64,000 bases of DNA. Source: Colwellia sp. Arc7-D (GTDB lineage: Bacteria; Pseudomonadota; Gammaproteobacteria; Enterobacterales; Alteromonadaceae). The notes beneath the pieces are model-generated. The model ran no database searches. It had not been told where the DNA came from and worked only from the letters and a program-made list of their open reading frames with translations. The translations under genes and the position numbers were made by a program. Below, in pieces: positions 40,288 through 49,577 of this stretch. The stretch lies in contig NZ_CP028924.1 in NCBI RefSeq assembly GCF_003061515.1, positions 3,100,001-3,164,000 of the forward strand, given 5' to 3'. Positions within the stretch are counted from its first letter, which is position 1; the number at the start of each line of letters is the position of its first letter.

Positions 40288-40303
40288 GCGCCTTCCTTGG
40301 CGC
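40288..40303 (-). promoter_or_regulatory. Hairpin presenting the TPR-gene ribosome-binding site
   Basis: On the minus strand a 5-bp stem GCGCC / GGCGC encloses the loop AAGGAA, the only Shine-Dalgarno-like sequence before the ATG at 40281, in the 36-bp gap after the lipoprotein gene. It could modulate translation or act as a processing site. Confidence 0.35.
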
Positions 40304-40317
40304 AGTCAAGCTCGATA

Positions 40318-40863
40318 TTACTGTGGAAGTAAGTCGTCGTATGCTGTTGGATCTTCAACATCTTGAATAAACGCACGACCATTTGTCGATAGTGGCTTAT
40401 CCGTTGATTGCTGATTAAAGGCTGCGCGACTATAAGCAGCAAAAGACACTTCAAGTGCTTCAATAGTAATGTTAACCGTACCAGTAACGGGAGCATTTAC
40501 GCCATCAGTTACCGAAAAGGTGAAGCTATCACTACCTGTAACTTCATCATTAGGCTGGTAAGTAAAGCCACCGTTACCTGCAACAGTTACCACTCCTAAC
40601 ATTGCCTGTTGATCTAAGCTAAAGCTTAAGCCATCGCCATCGGCATCAGAAGCACTTAACATATCAGTGATAGGTGTTTCTGTTTGCGTAATCAAATCAA
40701 CCGTTATAGTTGTAGGTGCGGCGTTAGGTTCCTCAGCTTTTTCTTTGTAGCCATCGTTACAGCCGGCAAGCACTAATGTGGCGCCCAAACTCAGGGCTAA
40801 CAACTTAAGTGGACGACGTGCATTGGTTTTCAATGCTGTATTGTGTTTACGATAATTCATCAT
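40318..40863 (-). CDS. Lipoprotein with cadherin/Ig-like domain
   Basis: 181 residues. Lipoprotein signal with lipobox LVLAGC (Cys about residue 35). An Ig/cadherin-like module follows (ITDMLSASDADGDGLSFSLDQQ, GGFTYQPNDEVTGSDSFTFSVTDG, VTGTVNITI), the pattern of calcium-binding bacterial repeats such as VCBS or Big_9. The C-terminal 45 residues are not in the module. AAGGAA precedes the double ATG. It follows the DUF4331 gene by 8 bp and is likely its surface or periplasmic partner. Confidence 0.78.
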   Translation of the reverse strand: MMNYRKHNTALKTNARRPLKLLALSLGATLVLAGCNDGYKEKAEEPNAAPTTITVDLITQTETPITDMLSASDADGDGLSFSLDQQAMLGVVTVAGNGGFTYQPNDEVTGSDSFTFSVTDGVNAPVTGTVNITIEALEVSFAAYSRAAFNQQSTDKPLSTNGRAFIQDVEDPTAYDDLLPQ

Positions 40864-40871
40864 AGTGTTCC

Positions 40872-42464
40872 TTATTCAGAACCTGGTAAAGGCATAGCTA
40901 AGTATGGAAAACTTGTTCCTATCATAGATGCATTACTAGGAGCTCCATCAGTAAAAGATACATTACCAACACTTGCATCTTCAGGCGCACATAAACCTAA
41001 ATCAGTATCAGTGCCATTAACCGGAATTGGGTAACATAAACGACCCATCACAACACGAAGTGCGATATCAACCACATCATCACCTGGACGACGGCCATTT
41101 GGGAAACCAGCTAAATCGTCACCAGCAACACCAAATGATGACTGCATATCAGCAGAAACAGCGGCAATACCAGTGTTTAAACGCAACATTTCAGAGGCAG
41201 TAACTGTCGACATTTGATTCACACCAGGAAAACCCGTCAAGAATGCAGTAACTAAATCAACACGTGGGAAGTTAGTTGGCGCTAAGGTTTCTATGTTGGC
41301 ACCAAGCGTAGTATTCACCGCATCTTTGAATAAAATATTCAGCAACTCAGGTAATGTAGGATGCGTAACATAATCAGCAAACTGTCCATCATTACTCGGG
41401 TGAGACGTTGAAAATTTATCTTTATCCGCAATACCTATCACTAGCTCGTTTACTAAAGGAGAACCAAGACGTGAAACTTGTGTCATTGCTCCGCCATTAA
41501 CTTCAGTATTATCGAAACTAGCATTTGGGTTTAAAATTCTAGCTTGCGGTAAACTTGCAGAAGTCCAGCTACCAATAACACCATTACCGTCACCTGTTAA
41601 ACAAGCGGTAGGTACTTCAATAGCAATACTGGTCACATTTTTATCGGCTAAATCATCATTCATAGCAGATTGTGTAATACCACCTGGGAAACCAGCGGCA
41701 TCGCCTGCACCCGGAGCACTATCGCCTTCAACAGGAACGAAATTAACTAAATCAAATACTTTACCTAAGTTAACGGTAAAAGCATCTTTACGTTGACCAA
41801 CAAAAACTTTTGCCGGTGCATCACAACCTGGGATTGCCGCTGTATAAATATGGCTGTTTGCATAAGCCATGTACTGCGCTTCATTGCTGAATGTTTTATT
41901 ACCAATGTAATCTAAAGGCTTAGAAAAACTTGCTCCGCCAGAAGTGGTATTAGTAACATCAACGGCAGTGCCTTCTCCCATAGGTCCAGAAGTCATTTTA
42001 ACCGTATAACTCTCAGAGAAGTTAGCCGCAGATTGATCCGCCATGCTAATGCCACCAACATTTTTAAGCGGTACACCAACTGATTTTTTTGCACCTTCAG
42101 GACCTACCATTAAGGCGATACCTGCATTATTGTTACCTAACATTTGGCTAAAATTGAAACTAAAGGTGATATCTTCTACTGCATCACCGTCGTTATCGAT
42201 ATGAATATCATAAGATGCTGCTGGATCCATAGCGAAATAGTTTGGTCCACCGTAAGCGTCTTGCAGAGGAATGTAATTTGCAATTAACGTGACGTAATCG
42301 CCACGACCTTCTTCATAACTATTGAATGCGTAAAAATCTGTGGAATCTACTGTTGGCATACGCGTAAGATTTGGTGCTTCACGATGACTTGATGCTGAAA
42401 CAGCTTGAGACAAAGTTGCACTCATTATTACTGAGGCTATAAGCGTTATTTTAAATTTTTTCAT
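40872..42464 (-). CDS. DUF4331-family secreted protein
   Basis: 530 residues. A signal peptide (ITLIASVIMSATLSQAVSA) is followed by the family hallmark SSHREAPNLTRMPTVDSTDFYAFNSYE. Later blocks YDIHIDNDGDAVEDITFSFNF (acidic, possibly calcium-binding) and SRLGSPLVNELVIGIADKDKF are typical. Function is unknown in the family. AAGGAAA precedes the ATG. It heads a four-gene operon and lies just downstream of an ECF sigma/anti-sigma pair, in keeping with DUF4331 genes being ECF-regulon members. Confidence 0.85.
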   Translation of the reverse strand: MKKFKITLIASVIMSATLSQAVSASSHREAPNLTRMPTVDSTDFYAFNSYEEGRGDYVTLIANYIPLQDAYGGPNYFAMDPAASYDIHIDNDGDAVEDITFSFNFSQMLGNNNAGIALMVGPEGAKKSVGVPLKNVGGISMADQSAANFSESYTVKMTSGPMGEGTAVDVTNTTSGGASFSKPLDYIGNKTFSNEAQYMAYANSHIYTAAIPGCDAPAKVFVGQRKDAFTVNLGKVFDLVNFVPVEGDSAPGAGDAAGFPGGITQSAMNDDLADKNVTSIAIEVPTACLTGDGNGVIGSWTSASLPQARILNPNASFDNTEVNGGAMTQVSRLGSPLVNELVIGIADKDKFSTSHPSNDGQFADYVTHPTLPELLNILFKDAVNTTLGANIETLAPTNFPRVDLVTAFLTGFPGVNQMSTVTASEMLRLNTGIAAVSADMQSSFGVAGDDLAGFPNGRRPGDDVVDIALRVVMGRLCYPIPVNGTDTDLGLCAPEDASVGNVSFTDGAPSNASMIGTSFPYLAMPLPGSE

Positions 42465-42874
42465 GACGTTTCCTTTTAATTTTATACTTCTTAATGGTTA
42501 CTTTCTTGAAAGCTCATATAGTTAAACGGTTGAAAATCAGTATTGGATTCAAAAAAAATCATTTAATTTGCAATTATATTTTTAAATCCAAGTATAAAAA
42601 CTTAAGTATCTGTTAATTAATGCTTTTATATAAATATTTTTTATTTAAATTAAATCGAAAAAAATTTAATAATTACATGATTATGCAATTGAAGTGTAAA
42701 AACCTTTAGTATCCTTTCTAATGTTTTTTGATATAAACCAACGTTTTTTTGCTGGCATGGTTAATCTTCATTAACTGACTAAAGCGTAGGCTATAAAAAT
42801 GTTAATTGTTTAAATTTTTGTGATTTAGCTATACCGCTACTATTGAATATAAAGTAAGAAGTTTTATTTGGAGG
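42465..42874. other. AT-rich promoter region of the DUF4331 operon
   Basis: About 410 bp with no plausible gene on either strand. It contains the leader of the DUF4331 operon on the minus strand. I could not recognise a definite ECF promoter by eye. Confidence 0.4.
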
Positions 42875-42903
42875 AAAAAAAAGCGAAACTCTCGTTTCGC
42901 TTT
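42875..42903 (-). terminator. Terminator after the sigma/anti-sigma pair
   Basis: Perfect 10-bp stem AAAGCGAAAC / GTTTCGCTTT (42880-42889 with 42894-42903), 4-nt loop, T-run on the minus strand. It lies 45 bp past the reconstructed anti-sigma stop at 42948. Confidence 0.85.
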
Positions 42904-42947
42904 TTATATGCTACTGGTTATTTTAAGTCAGTTATTAATGAGTTTGA

Positions 42948-43662
42948 CTAAAGGGTAACCAATTTAGAGGTATACAACACTGTCGTTGGTGAACCATTTG
43001 GTGAGCCACCTAACGGCTCCAAGCTCACCGCTAAAGCGGCGATTTCAATTTGATCAAACAACTCAGGTTTACTTAAGGTTAATTTACCCGTTTTTGGCAA
43101 TAGGCCCTAACGAAATTGGCGGTCTACCATCGGCCGCCACTATCCACAGTTCATAATCGGCATTAGCTTTTGCGACTAAGCTTTTAGTGGTTTGAATATC
43201 AATGGTATCAGCACCAATTTCTAATGCCCATAATAATTCAGTTTGTTCGTTGTTAACCAAGGCTAATTGCTGAGCGTCAGGCACGCTTGTATCAACATTC
43301 ACCAATAGAACAGCAAGAATTAATGCCGCAGCAGACGCTAATCCAGCAATGCTTTGCCATACTTTAGGTTTAGCTTTTGTCATGGGTACAACATTACTTT
43401 GTGCTTGTTCAGCACTTGTTGTTTGCTCAACTGAAAAACCAAGTTGCTGCTCAATGCGTTGCCAGACTGAATCGTCAGGTATTACAGGTGGAATTTTTTG
43501 TCCTAAGGCATTCAAGTGTTGCTCCCAAGTTGAGGTTGCATCACTGATCGGTGGATATTGCATCATCAATTTTTGAAAGCGTTGACGAGCAGGCCCACGT
43601 AACGTGCCTAGCACATACTCTGCAGCCAGAGCATTTTTGAGGTTTTCTGATTGATAATTCAT
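42948..43662 (-). pseudogene. RskA-like anti-sigma factor, frameshifted near its 3' end
   Basis: It begins at ATG 43662, overlapping the sigma-factor stop as ATGA. The N-terminal part (AAEYVLGTLRGPARQRFQKLM) is the cytoplasmic sigma-binding zinc-less ZAS-like region. One membrane helix (IAGLASAAALILAVLLVNV) leads to a periplasmic RskA domain. The annotated frame stops after PPISLGPIAKNG. Removing one C at 43105-43107 restores LGLLPKTGKLTL and the family C-terminus AVSLEPLGGSPNGSPT, reaching a stop at 42948. The lesion is either a sequencing indel or a real truncation that could deregulate the sigma factor. Confidence 0.85.
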
Positions 43663-44189
43663 GACGTTAAACAACTTTGTAAACTTGTAAGACCACGTCT
43701 TATCCAGCTTTTAATGGTGCCCAATGGGTTGTTTAAGTGCTTCATCACCTCTTTATGTGAGCATCCATTAAAATAAGCTAAATAAATTGCTTGTCGTTGT
43801 TGCAAATCAAGTTGTTGTAAACACTTATCTAATAGCAATTGTTCTGAGTCAGTGACTTGTTCAGGGGCTTCAATATCAAGGTTAATATTTTCGTCTAATA
43901 TGTCTTCTTTTCTAATATTGTTGTAACGTAAAATATCTAATGATCTGTATCTCACAATACTGATCATCCAAGTAAGGACCGTGCCCTTTCCTATACGATA
44001 TTCTGAGGCATTATGCCAAATACGTACATAAGCTTCTTGCAATGCTTCTTCGGCTAATTCTTTGCGGGCTAGCATTTTCAAACTAACCGCATAAAGCTGT
44101 TTACTGGTTGATTGATACAGTGCTGAAAACGCCTTTTTATCACCTTGGGCGATGGCCCCAAGTAAGGCTAGGTGTTGTTCATGTTCCAT
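43659..44189 (-). CDS. ECF RNA polymerase sigma factor
   Basis: 176 residues with region 2 (FSALYQSTSKQLYAVSLKMLARKELAEEALQEAYVRIWHNASEY, then TWMISIVRYRSLDILRYN) and region 4 (LQQLDLQQRQAIYLAYFNGCSHKEVMKHLNNPLGTIKSWIRRGL). No extra domains. With its overlapping anti-sigma partner it forms a SigK/RskA-type module. The downstream DUF4331 operon is the natural candidate target. An intergenic gap of 303 bp upstream contains a TATACT -10-like box about 50 bp before the ATG but no clear consensus pair. Confidence 0.92.
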   Translation of the reverse strand: MEHEQHLALLGAIAQGDKKAFSALYQSTSKQLYAVSLKMLARKELAEEALQEAYVRIWHNASEYRIGKGTVLTWMISIVRYRSLDILRYNNIRKEDILDENINLDIEAPEQVTDSEQLLLDKCLQQLDLQQRQAIYLAYFNGCSHKEVMKHLNNPLGTIKSWIRRGLTSLQSCLTS

Positions 44190-44492
44190 TTTTTATAGCT
44201 CTTTTTATGAAGGATTAATTTATTAAGATGCTGAGATAGTATACTAAGCAACCACCATTTACCTACTGCTGAATGTACAGTCTATTAAGAATACAATGCT
44301 ATCATAACTACAAATCACTAAGGTTAAAGTACAGCATGTATTTAAAGCTTGTTACTACACCCTAGCACTTTTCAATTGAATTCTCTTTGCTTGTAGGTAG
44401 CTTTTTTAAAACGTTAATCATTGATAAAGCTAACTTTATATTATTTAATTATAATTAAAAAATACTCTATTGCTGAGCGTTAACATTATATT

Positions 44493-44837
44493 TTACAAGT
44501 TCAATAATTTAATTGTCGCGTACAACAACGCCAAACTTATTAATATAAAAAGTAATAGCACCAGAGAAAATAAAGCTCTACCCAGCCTATTTTTTAAACC
44601 AGAAAACCAACCTTTCGCTATTTTTTCACTACTGGGTGTTTGAACCAACACCCCGATTAATGCACTGAGCAACAAACTCCAAACAGCGAATAATAAAAAA
44701 GGTAAAGCATAAGTATTTTGATTTTCAATTGAGCCATAAATAAATAGAATAATGATTGAAATAATACCAGCGATAAAAATAAGATTTAATAAAGGCTGAA
44801 GAAAAAATATACGTTGCGCCAAAGTTTTAAATGTCAT
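44493..44837 (-). CDS. Small integral membrane protein, unknown
   Basis: 114 residues with three predicted membrane helices (LLNLIFIAGIISIIILFIYG, YALPFLLFAVWSLLLSALIGVL, LFSLVLLLFILISLALLYA) and a basic loop between the second and third. AAAGG precedes the ATG. No family recognised. It is separated from the sigma factor gene by about 300 bp of AT-rich DNA without features and is divergent from the esterase gene at 45088. Confidence 0.6.
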   Translation of the reverse strand: MTFKTLAQRIFFLQPLLNLIFIAGIISIIILFIYGSIENQNTYALPFLLFAVWSLLLSALIGVLVQTPSSEKIAKGWFSGLKNRLGRALFSLVLLLFILISLALLYATIKLLNL

Positions 44838-45087
44838 GACATTTGCCTTTTAATGATAATAGCCAAGCAATAAATTCCACTGTAATTTACTCTCACAGCT
44901 TAACGTTTCGCTGATCATAATAAAATCACTAGTTTTATCTTTTAAAATAATCATTTAACAAATACTGTGGAACTAAAGTAGCATTCTATAACTTTATTTT
45001 ATGCGCCATGATAACAGGGTTAAATTGCCTTTTTAATACCTTAAATTTTTAACTTATATTTATAACGCTTAACTATGGAAACATATC

Positions 45088-46008
45088 ATGTATAAATTTT
45101 TATCAATGATTATCATCATTACAATAGCAATTTTCAGCGCCAATAGTTTTGCTATATCATCAGCATTAATTGAGTTTGGAAATAACCCTGGCGAGTTGAG
45201 CGCAAGTTACTTTCAAGGTGCAAAAACGAATAAAAATTTGATTGTTTTATTACATGGCTGTGTTCAACAAGGTGAAACTCTTGCTGAGCAAACAGGTTTA
45301 ATGGCTTTAGCAAAAAAGAAAAAGTTTTCGTTACTTATTCCACAACAAAGCCAAAACAATAATATTAAAGGCTGCTTTAATTGGTTTTCGACACAAGATA
45401 TTGAAAAAAACCAAGGTGAAAGTCTGTCGATTAAAAACATGATTAGCACCGTCAATGCCAAGCAAAACTTTAGCAACATTTATATTATAGGTTTATCTGC
45501 CGGTGGTGCTATGGCGAGTTCAATGGTGGTAAATTACCCGGAGCTATTCACCGCGGGCGCTATTGTTGCTGGTATACCCTACCCTTGTGCAGATAATTTG
45601 ATAACTGCTATAGCTTGTATGCGCAGTGGTCCTTCTCAAACGACTGAGCAATTAACAACCTTGATTAAACAGCTAAACAAAATACAACCACATTGGCCGG
45701 CATTGTCGATATTTACCGGTGATACCGACGCAGTGGTCAACCCGAAAAATTCACAACATCTGGCTATACACTGGGCACAATTAACAGAGTCTGTACAACA
45801 ACCTATCATTTCAAAATATCAGGGCTATCAAGTAAGTCAGTGGCAGGGAAAAAACAAACAAACTAATGTCGAACTCATTGAAATTGAAAACATGGGTCAT
45901 GGCATAACTGTCGCCCCAGAAAAAACCGACGGAGGCATTGAAGCGCCATTTGTCATTAGCGCGCCCTTTAGCACAGTACAATACTTAATTGCCGCTTGGA
46001 AAATCTAA
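45088..46008 (+). CDS. Secreted PHB-depolymerase-like esterase (LpqC family)
   Basis: 306 residues. A signal peptide (IIIITIAIFSANSFA) directs it to the periplasm or outside. Alpha/beta hydrolase core: oxyanion loop LLHGC (56-57), nucleophile GLSAGG (S137), Asp in FTGDTDAVV and His in NMGHGI. The paired Cys (GCVQQ, GCFNWF, PYPCAD, IACMR) are typical of the extracellular family. Relatives cleave poly-3-hydroxybutyrate or feruloyl esters. A TonB receptor gene follows, and 3-hydroxybutyrate dehydrogenase lies further downstream, which favours hydroxyalkanoate substrates. Confidence 0.82.
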   Translation: MYKFLSMIIIITIAIFSANSFAISSALIEFGNNPGELSASYFQGAKTNKNLIVLLHGCVQQGETLAEQTGLMALAKKKKFSLLIPQQSQNNNIKGCFNWFSTQDIEKNQGESLSIKNMISTVNAKQNFSNIYIIGLSAGGAMASSMVVNYPELFTAGAIVAGIPYPCADNLITAIACMRSGPSQTTEQLTTLIKQLNKIQPHWPALSIFTGDTDAVVNPKNSQHLAIHWAQLTESVQQPIISKYQGYQVSQWQGKNKQTNVELIEIENMGHGITVAPEKTDGGIEAPFVISAPFSTVQYLIAAWKI

Positions 46009-46224
46009 ATCAAGGTAAATATCACTAATAAAAGACATGTAGAAATAAATAAAATTAAATATATAGTCTTTATTTACAGTGAGTTACATTAAAAAAATAC
46101 GACATACTACTATAGTACAAATTAACTTCTGACAAATTTACTATAGAGTTTTATCCACACTAATAAAAAACAATAAAGTGCTCTAACTAGCGGTTTATAA
46201 GATTTAATAATACGGGGAAACACC

Positions 46225-48498
46225 ATGAAACGTTTTAACACCAGGCTCAGCGTTTTAGCCATAACAATTTCAGCAGCACTGACTAGCCAAAACATCATGG
46301 CGGCAGAAACAGATGAACAGATAAAAAATGATCCAACGTTAGAGCGTATTGAAGTAACGGCGCGTAAAAGCTTAGAAAGCTTACAATCTGTACCTGTAGC
46401 GGTAACTTCTGTTGGTGCTGAACAGTTAGCTCAAAGTGGCGTCAGTGTGATGTCTGAAGTTCAGCAGTTTTCTCCAAACACTACCTTACAAGCGAGTCGT
46501 GGTACTAACTCAACATTAACCGCTTTTATTCGTGGTGTTGGTCAAGATGATCCATTATGGGGTTATGAACCTGGTGTTGGTATTTATGTTGATGATGTTT
46601 ATATAGCTCGCCCACAAGGCGCTGTATTAGATATTCTTGATGTAGAACGTATTGAAGTTTTGCGTGGTCCACAAGGTAGTTTATACGGTAAAAACACTAT
46701 CGGTGGCGCAATTAAATATGTCACTAAAAAAATGTCTGGTGATCTAGAGCTAGATCTTAAAGCAACTTTTGGCAACTATGGTCGTCAAGATTATAAAGTG
46801 GCAGGTAAAATTCCCGTAATAGACGACAAACTTTACGTTGGTTTTGCCTTAGCTAATTTAACGCGAGATGGTTACGGTGAGTTTTTACAATCTGACTTAC
46901 CAAATCAAGACCTAGAAAATTACAACAAAGATGTTTTTGCTGGTCGAATTACTGTCGAATTCGAACCTAATGACGATTTATTTTTCCGCTTTAACTATGA
47001 CAAAACAACAGATGACTCAAATGCTAAAGGCGGTTACCGTTTACTGCCGAGCATAGTCACTGATGCACCAGTACCTGACAGCGTTTATGATTCTTACACC
47101 AGTATGCCTACGTGGAATAGTGTTGAGTCTGAAGGTTTCAGTTTAACGGCAGAATATTTTATCAACGACACTTGGTCAGTTAAGTCAGTTACAGCCAGCC
47201 GCGAAAACTACTCGAAAACAAATATTGATTTTGATAATACCGCAGAGCGTATTTTTGATGTACCCGCGATTTATGACGATGAACAGTTCAGTCAAGAATT
47301 TCAACTTAACTATGACTCAGACAATTTAACTTTTGTTTCAGGCTTATACTACTTTGATGGTGAGTCTTGTGGTCACTTTGATGCAATCTTAGAAAATTTT
47401 GGCCAATCTTTAGGTTTACCCGGGTTAACTCGTGAAGTTAGCGGTTGTAACAACAGTGAAAGCTATGCGGTTTATGCACAAGGCTCTTACAACCTTACTG
47501 ATAAATTATCGATGACTTTAGGTGCACGTTATACCACAGAAGAAAAAACAGCTAACGTTAATAATGGTCTAGCATTTGAAACTGTTTATCCTGAAAGTGG
47601 TTGGATACCGGGTTATGTACGTGGCGATGTTACCTTCCCTGAAGTACTAAATGACAAAGAAGATTGGTCGCGTTTTACTCCACGTGTTGGTGCTGAGTAT
47701 CAATACTCAAATGACATGATGTTCTATGCTAGCTACTCACAAGGCTTTAAATCAGGCACATTTAACCCTAGAGCAGAAGGAGCAGAGCCAGCTGTAAATC
47801 CAGAAGTTGTTGACTCATTTGAAGTCGGTGTTAAAAGTGAGTGGAATGATAATTTAAGGGTGAATGCCACAGCTTTCTACCTTGATCATAAAGACAGACA
47901 ATTCGTTACTGTTTTACCTTCAGAAGACAATAGTGCGTTAAGCCAACGTTTAGGTAATATTGGTAAATCTACCGCATCGGGTTTAGAGCTAGAGATTGAA
48001 TATGCTGCAACTGATAGCTTAAATTTATTTGCTAATGTCGGTTTAATTGACTCATCATTTTCAGAAGTAATATCATTCGATACAGACCTTAACAAGATAG
48101 ATATTAGCGATAGTTTTACTATTACTAATACCCCTGAAACTACGGCTAATCTTGGCTTTTCTTATGATATTGAAACATCTGCAGGGGCTTTTGTAGTGAA
48201 TGGTAACTACTATTACCGTAGTGATTACGATTTAAACGTTACTGATAACTTACTAACACAAGATGGTTACGGCCTACTTAACTTCGGTATTAACTGGTAT
48301 AGCAATGACGGTGATTGGACCGCAGCGCTACATTGGAAAAATATTACCGATGAAGAGTACTTAGTAGGTAACTATGCCTTCTTAGGTGAGCAAAATACTG
48401 ATGGCAGCTATGCCCCAGGTTTAGGTGGTGATACTACATTGATTGGTTATTACGGTGACCCTGAAACCATTTCATTAACTATTGGTTATAGCTTCTAA
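46225..48498 (+). CDS. TonB-dependent outer-membrane receptor
   Basis: 757 residues. Signal peptide (LAITISAALTSQNIMAA), a TonB-box-like segment LERIEVTAR, then the plug (SLQSVPVAVTSVGAEQLAQSG, EPGVGIYVDDVYIARPQGA, VERIEVLRGPQGSLYGKNTIGGAI). A 22-strand barrel ends in the aromatic GYSF C-terminus. This is the substrate-importer subclass widespread in marine Alteromonadales. GGGGAAA precedes the ATG. Its ligand is probably a product of the upstream secreted esterase; iron chelate uptake cannot be excluded. A terminator follows. Confidence 0.92.
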   Translation: MKRFNTRLSVLAITISAALTSQNIMAAETDEQIKNDPTLERIEVTARKSLESLQSVPVAVTSVGAEQLAQSGVSVMSEVQQFSPNTTLQASRGTNSTLTAFIRGVGQDDPLWGYEPGVGIYVDDVYIARPQGAVLDILDVERIEVLRGPQGSLYGKNTIGGAIKYVTKKMSGDLELDLKATFGNYGRQDYKVAGKIPVIDDKLYVGFALANLTRDGYGEFLQSDLPNQDLENYNKDVFAGRITVEFEPNDDLFFRFNYDKTTDDSNAKGGYRLLPSIVTDAPVPDSVYDSYTSMPTWNSVESEGFSLTAEYFINDTWSVKSVTASRENYSKTNIDFDNTAERIFDVPAIYDDEQFSQEFQLNYDSDNLTFVSGLYYFDGESCGHFDAILENFGQSLGLPGLTREVSGCNNSESYAVYAQGSYNLTDKLSMTLGARYTTEEKTANVNNGLAFETVYPESGWIPGYVRGDVTFPEVLNDKEDWSRFTPRVGAEYQYSNDMMFYASYSQGFKSGTFNPRAEGAEPAVNPEVVDSFEVGVKSEWNDNLRVNATAFYLDHKDRQFVTVLPSEDNSALSQRLGNIGKSTASGLELEIEYAATDSLNLFANVGLIDSSFSEVISFDTDLNKIDISDSFTITNTPETTANLGFSYDIETSAGAFVVNGNYYYRSDYDLNVTDNLLTQDGYGLLNFGINWYSNDGDWTAALHWKNITDEEYLVGNYAFLGEQNTDGSYAPGLGGDTTLIGYYGDPETISLTIGYSF

Positions 48499-48520
48499 AA
48501 AGCCTTTATCATCAAATATT

Positions 48521-48552
48521 AAAAAGAGCTGGTTTTTACCGGCTCTTTTTTT
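48521..48552 (+). terminator. Terminator after the TonB receptor gene
   Basis: AAAGAGC / GCTCTTT arms with an inner GG/CC pair, then a T-run. It lies 23 bp past the stop. Confidence 0.85.
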
Positions 48553-48653
48553 GATAATAAACTTTCTATAATTGTAAGTTCTTAATATGCTCGTTTTGTT
48601 GTTCGAAAATATTACGTTGTACTCGTACTTTTAATCACATAAAGGCTGCTGTA

Positions 48654-49322
48654 ATGACCCAAGCAAAAGTAATCATCGCTGACGATCATCCCTTATTTCG
48701 CACCGCTTTAAAACAAGCGATTGTGGAGTGCATAGAAGATGATGAAACCCTTGAAGTTGATAATTTTCACGACTTACTTAAAGCCGTTAACGAAAATGAC
48801 AGTTTAGAAATTGTTTTTCTTGATTTACATATGCCAGGAAACGACGGTTTTACAGGTTTAACGCAATTACAAAACCACTTTCCTGATATTGTGGTGATCA
48901 TGGTATCGTCAGACGACAACTCTGAAACCATGCAAAAAGCGATTAACTTTGGTGCTGCGGCTTTTATTCCAAAATCGGCTGACTTAGCTACCATAGCAAA
49001 AGCCATTGATACCGTATTAGACGGTGGAATTTGGCTACCAGAACATATCGAGTTTAATGCTGACCAGCAAATCGACCTCTCTCATCAAAAACTCGCTAAA
49101 CAGTTAAGCCAACTGACACCACAACAATACATAGTGCTAACTCAAATAGCTGATGGCCAATTAAATAAACAAATCGCTTATGATCTCGATATTAAAGAAA
49201 CCACAGTCAAAAAGCATGTTTCTGCTATCTTGTTAAAATTAGAAGTGAATAATCGCACACTAGCGGGTCTGGCTTATCAACAATTAATGTTGAGCCCTTC
49301 GCAACACTTAAACGTGTCTTAA
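48654..49322 (+). CDS. LuxR-family response regulator
   Basis: 222 residues. A receiver domain with acidic pair D10/D11, phospho-acceptor D57 (VFLDLHMP) and K107 (FIPKSAD) is followed by a LuxR helix-turn-helix (LTPQQYIVLTQIADGQLNKQIAYDLDIKETTVKKHVSAILLKL). The nearest cognate kinase is the hybrid sensor at 51046-54534. It probably controls the flanking receptor, transporter and esterase genes. Confidence 0.9.
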   Translation: MTQAKVIIADDHPLFRTALKQAIVECIEDDETLEVDNFHDLLKAVNENDSLEIVFLDLHMPGNDGFTGLTQLQNHFPDIVVIMVSSDDNSETMQKAINFGAAAFIPKSADLATIAKAIDTVLDGGIWLPEHIEFNADQQIDLSHQKLAKQLSQLTPQQYIVLTQIADGQLNKQIAYDLDIKETTVKKHVSAILLKLEVNNRTLAGLAYQQLMLSPSQHLNVS

Positions 49323-49577
49323 AGGTAAACACGTGCTCAAATTAAATAAAATGATTTGATTTATGGTTTTGGCTGACTTGCTGACTACAAAATTAAATCA
49401 TGCTCAATAGGTAATAACCTTAAAAAATAACTCTCATACTTACCTCTCAAAAGCGTTAAGTTGCTTCTCTTGCAAACAACGAGTGTTAGTATTAAATATA
49501 CTGGTTTCAATGGTTAGTTTCTTGGTATGCTGACCACATTAACCTCTAAGCATTTAGTTAACCTAGCCTATGAATAA

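Noticed and set aside
46225..48498. TonB receptor as an iron-siderophore receptor controlled by Fur
   Set aside because: No Fur-box-like sequence seen upstream, and the genomic neighbours are ester hydrolases; left open but not called.
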